6,148 nt of DNA. It comes from Dehalococcoidia bacterium. Its GTDB lineage: Bacteria > Chloroflexota > Dehalococcoidia > GIF9 > AB-539-J10. The DNA is taken from assembly GCA_030627025.1 (NCBI GenBank), contig DAOUSX010000069.1, positions 1 to 6,148 on the forward strand, written 5' to 3'. Under the pieces are notes generated by a model that worked only from the letters and a program-made list of their open reading frames with translations, was not told the DNA's origin and searched no databases. Each line of letters opens with the position of its first letter. Positions within the stretch are counted from its first letter, which is position 1. Shown here in pieces: positions 5,420-6,148 of this stretch. The position numbers and the translations under genes are program-made.

Positions 5420-5444
5420 TCTGCTCCATTTTGTGTGGAGCAGA
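5420..5444 (+). other. Perfect 9-base hairpin before the zinc-ribbon/TM2 gene
   Basis: TCTGCTCCA (5420-5428) and TGGAGCAGA (5436-5444) pair perfectly around a 7-base loop. The stem ends one base before the GAGGAGG ribosome site (5446-5452), leaving that site outside the stem. No T-run follows, so it is not a standard intrinsic terminator. It could protect the 5' end of a processed message, influence ribosome access, or be a protein-binding site in DNA. Confidence 0.5.
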
Positions 5445-5445
5445 C

Positions 5446-5452
5446 GAGGAGG
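5446..5452 (+). promoter_or_regulatory. Ribosome binding site fixing the GTG start at 5457
   Basis: GAGGAGG lies 4 bases before GTG (5457-5459). The paralogue downstream has the same GAGGAGG (5989-5995), again 4 bases before its ATG at 6000, and both proteins then read MFCRNCGKEL. This agreement rules out the longer frame beginning at the GTG at 5433, whose extra codons lie in the hairpin and the ribosome site. Confidence 0.85.
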
Positions 5453-5456
5453 TATT

Positions 5457-5906
5457 GTGTTTTGCAGGAATTGTGGTAAGGAACTGATAGGGAGTCCTGA
5501 AATGTGTCCTGAGTGTGGAGCTAAGCCGACAAGCGGCACCAGCTTCTGTCCTAATTGTGGTGCGGCAACAACCGAGCTCACTGAGATGTGCGTTAAATGT
5601 GGTGCTCGAGTGGCAGGAGTGGCAGCGAAGGCGATAGCGGGAGATATATCACCAAAATCAAGGATTGCTGTTACGTTGCTTGCTTTCTTCCTTGGGTGGC
5701 TCGGTATCCATCGGTTCTATCTAGGCAAGACTGGAACAGCGGTTGTGATGCTTATCTTGGGTATTGTTGGATGGGCTACTTCCTGGATATTTGGAATTGG
5801 CTTGCTACTTCTCATACCTGTATGCATTTGGGCTTTCATCGACTTTATATTTGCCGTTTCGGGGCACATGAGAGATACGGAGGGTAAACTTATTGAGAAG
5901 TGGTAG
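5457..5906 (+). CDS. Double zinc-ribbon and TM2-domain membrane protein
   Basis: The 149-residue protein starts at GTG. Its first half has four evenly spaced knuckles: CRNC (3-6), CPEC (17-20), CPNC (31-34) and CVKC (45-48). The eight cysteines can form two zinc ribbons. A linker of about 18 residues leads to a TM2 domain at about 68-135. Its first helix (70-84) runs into the family signature GIHRFYLGK (83-91), and a second hydrophobic region (94-133) contains the conserved aspartate in FIDFIF (127-132). TM2 proteins are two-helix membrane proteins of mostly unknown function. The zinc ribbons probably face the cytosol and may mediate protein or nucleic-acid contacts, which is inference. A tandem paralogue follows after 93 bases. 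The domain call is firm; the role is unknown. Confidence 0.9.
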   Translation: MFCRNCGKELIGSPEMCPECGAKPTSGTSFCPNCGAATTELTEMCVKCGARVAGVAAKAIAGDISPKSRIAVTLLAFFLGWLGIHRFYLGKTGTAVVMLILGIVGWATSWIFGIGLLLLIPVCIWAFIDFIFAVSGHMRDTEGKLIEKW

Positions 5907-5951
5907 GGCCAAAAACAATAGGCTAAACACGGAAACTTTGAGAATCTCTAG

Positions 5952-5966
5952 TAGCCTATAAGGCTA
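5952..5966 (+). other. Short inverted repeat between the two zinc-ribbon genes
   Basis: TAGCCT (5952-5957) and AGGCTA (5961-5966) are perfect 6-base arms around ATA. The flanking CTCT (5945-5948) and AGAG (5966-5969) could extend the stem past a bulge. There is no T-run after it, so it is a weak candidate for a terminator; an operator or message-processing site is equally possible. The 93-base gap shows no clear -35/-10 pair, so the two genes may share a transcript. Confidence 0.3.
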
Positions 5967-5999
5967 GAGTAAAGTATAGTGGCATTTAGAGGAGGAGCT

Positions 6000-6148
6000 A
6001 TGTTTTGTAGAAATTGTGGCAAAGAGCTGACAGGGAGTCCTGAAATTTGCACTAATTGTGGGGCGAAACCAATGAGCGGTACCAGCTTCTGTCCTAATTG
6101 TGCTGCGCCAACCACCGAGCTAACTGAGATATGTCCTAAATGTGGTGC
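6000..6148 (+). CDS. Zinc-ribbon protein, tandem paralogue of the preceding gene; cut by window end
   Basis: ATG at 6000 follows GAGGAGG (5989-5995) by 4 bases. The 49 complete codons visible encode the same four-knuckle arrangement as the upstream gene: CRNC (3-6), CTNC (17-20), CPNC (31-34) and CPKC (45-48). By my count 40 of 49 residues are identical between the two, and much of the DNA is also identical, so this is a tandem duplication. One difference is the third knuckle, which is followed by alanine where the glycine normally found after the knuckle would be (CPNCA at 31-35). Whether a TM2 domain follows cannot be seen, though the paralogue predicts one. Confidence 0.88.
   Translation, partial: MFCRNCGKELTGSPEICTNCGAKPMSGTSFCPNCAAPTTELTEICPKCG

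Noticed and set aside
5433..5456. GTG at 5433 as start of the zinc-ribbon/TM2 gene
   Set aside because: The extra codons fall in the hairpin and the ribosome site. The paralogue starts at the position equivalent to 5457.
5597..5887. 96-codon frame overlapping the TM2 domain
   Set aside because: It is a +1/+2 shadow of the zinc-ribbon/TM2 gene, and the real frame carries the conserved motifs.

Overview
The window reads as bacterial chromosome, most likely from an anaerobic Chloroflexota lineage such as Dehalococcoidia. That placement is inferred from the character of the DnaN N-terminus, an archaeal-type bifunctional FBP aldolase/phosphatase in a bacterial gene setting, and a corrinoid adenosyltransferase. 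No rRNA or other decisive marker is present. There is no tRNA, rRNA, CRISPR array, insertion sequence or phage gene.

Positions 1-4798 hold one leftward block. In transcription order it is: an FAD-dependent dehydrogenase of the COG2509 type (4723-3332), a DUF429-type protein (about 3260-2553), cob(I)alamin adenosyltransferase cobO (2521-1961), the FBP aldolase/phosphatase (1945-851), the XTP/dITP pyrophosphatase rdgB (842-246), and the 5' end of dnaN (194 to the window edge). A good sigma70-type promoter lies before the FAD gene. The gaps from cobO to fbp and from fbp to rdgB are only 15 and 8 bases, so these three are probably co-transcribed. dnaN has its own near-consensus promoter just after the rdgB stop. 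The products cover corrinoid adenosylation, gluconeogenesis, nucleotide-pool cleaning and the replication clamp, so this is a mixed housekeeping operon rather than one pathway.

Positions 4724-5157 are a divergent intergenic region. It holds the leftward promoter, a roughly 124-base palindromic repeat (4838-4961) and a rightward promoter (5052-5079). A related, rearranged copy of the repeat (about 3238-3289) lies between the FAD gene and the DUF429 gene. It appears to have replaced the normal start of the DUF429 reading frame.

Positions 5158-6148 run rightward: a 60-residue membrane protein of unknown role, a double zinc-ribbon plus TM2-domain membrane protein (5457-5906, GTG start), and a tandem paralogue of that protein starting at 6000 and cut by the window end.

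I did not find a clear new multi-gene system. The points most worth a second look are the repeat-derived start of the DUF429 gene, the palindromic repeat family, and the tandem zinc-ribbon/TM2 pair with its upstream hairpin.
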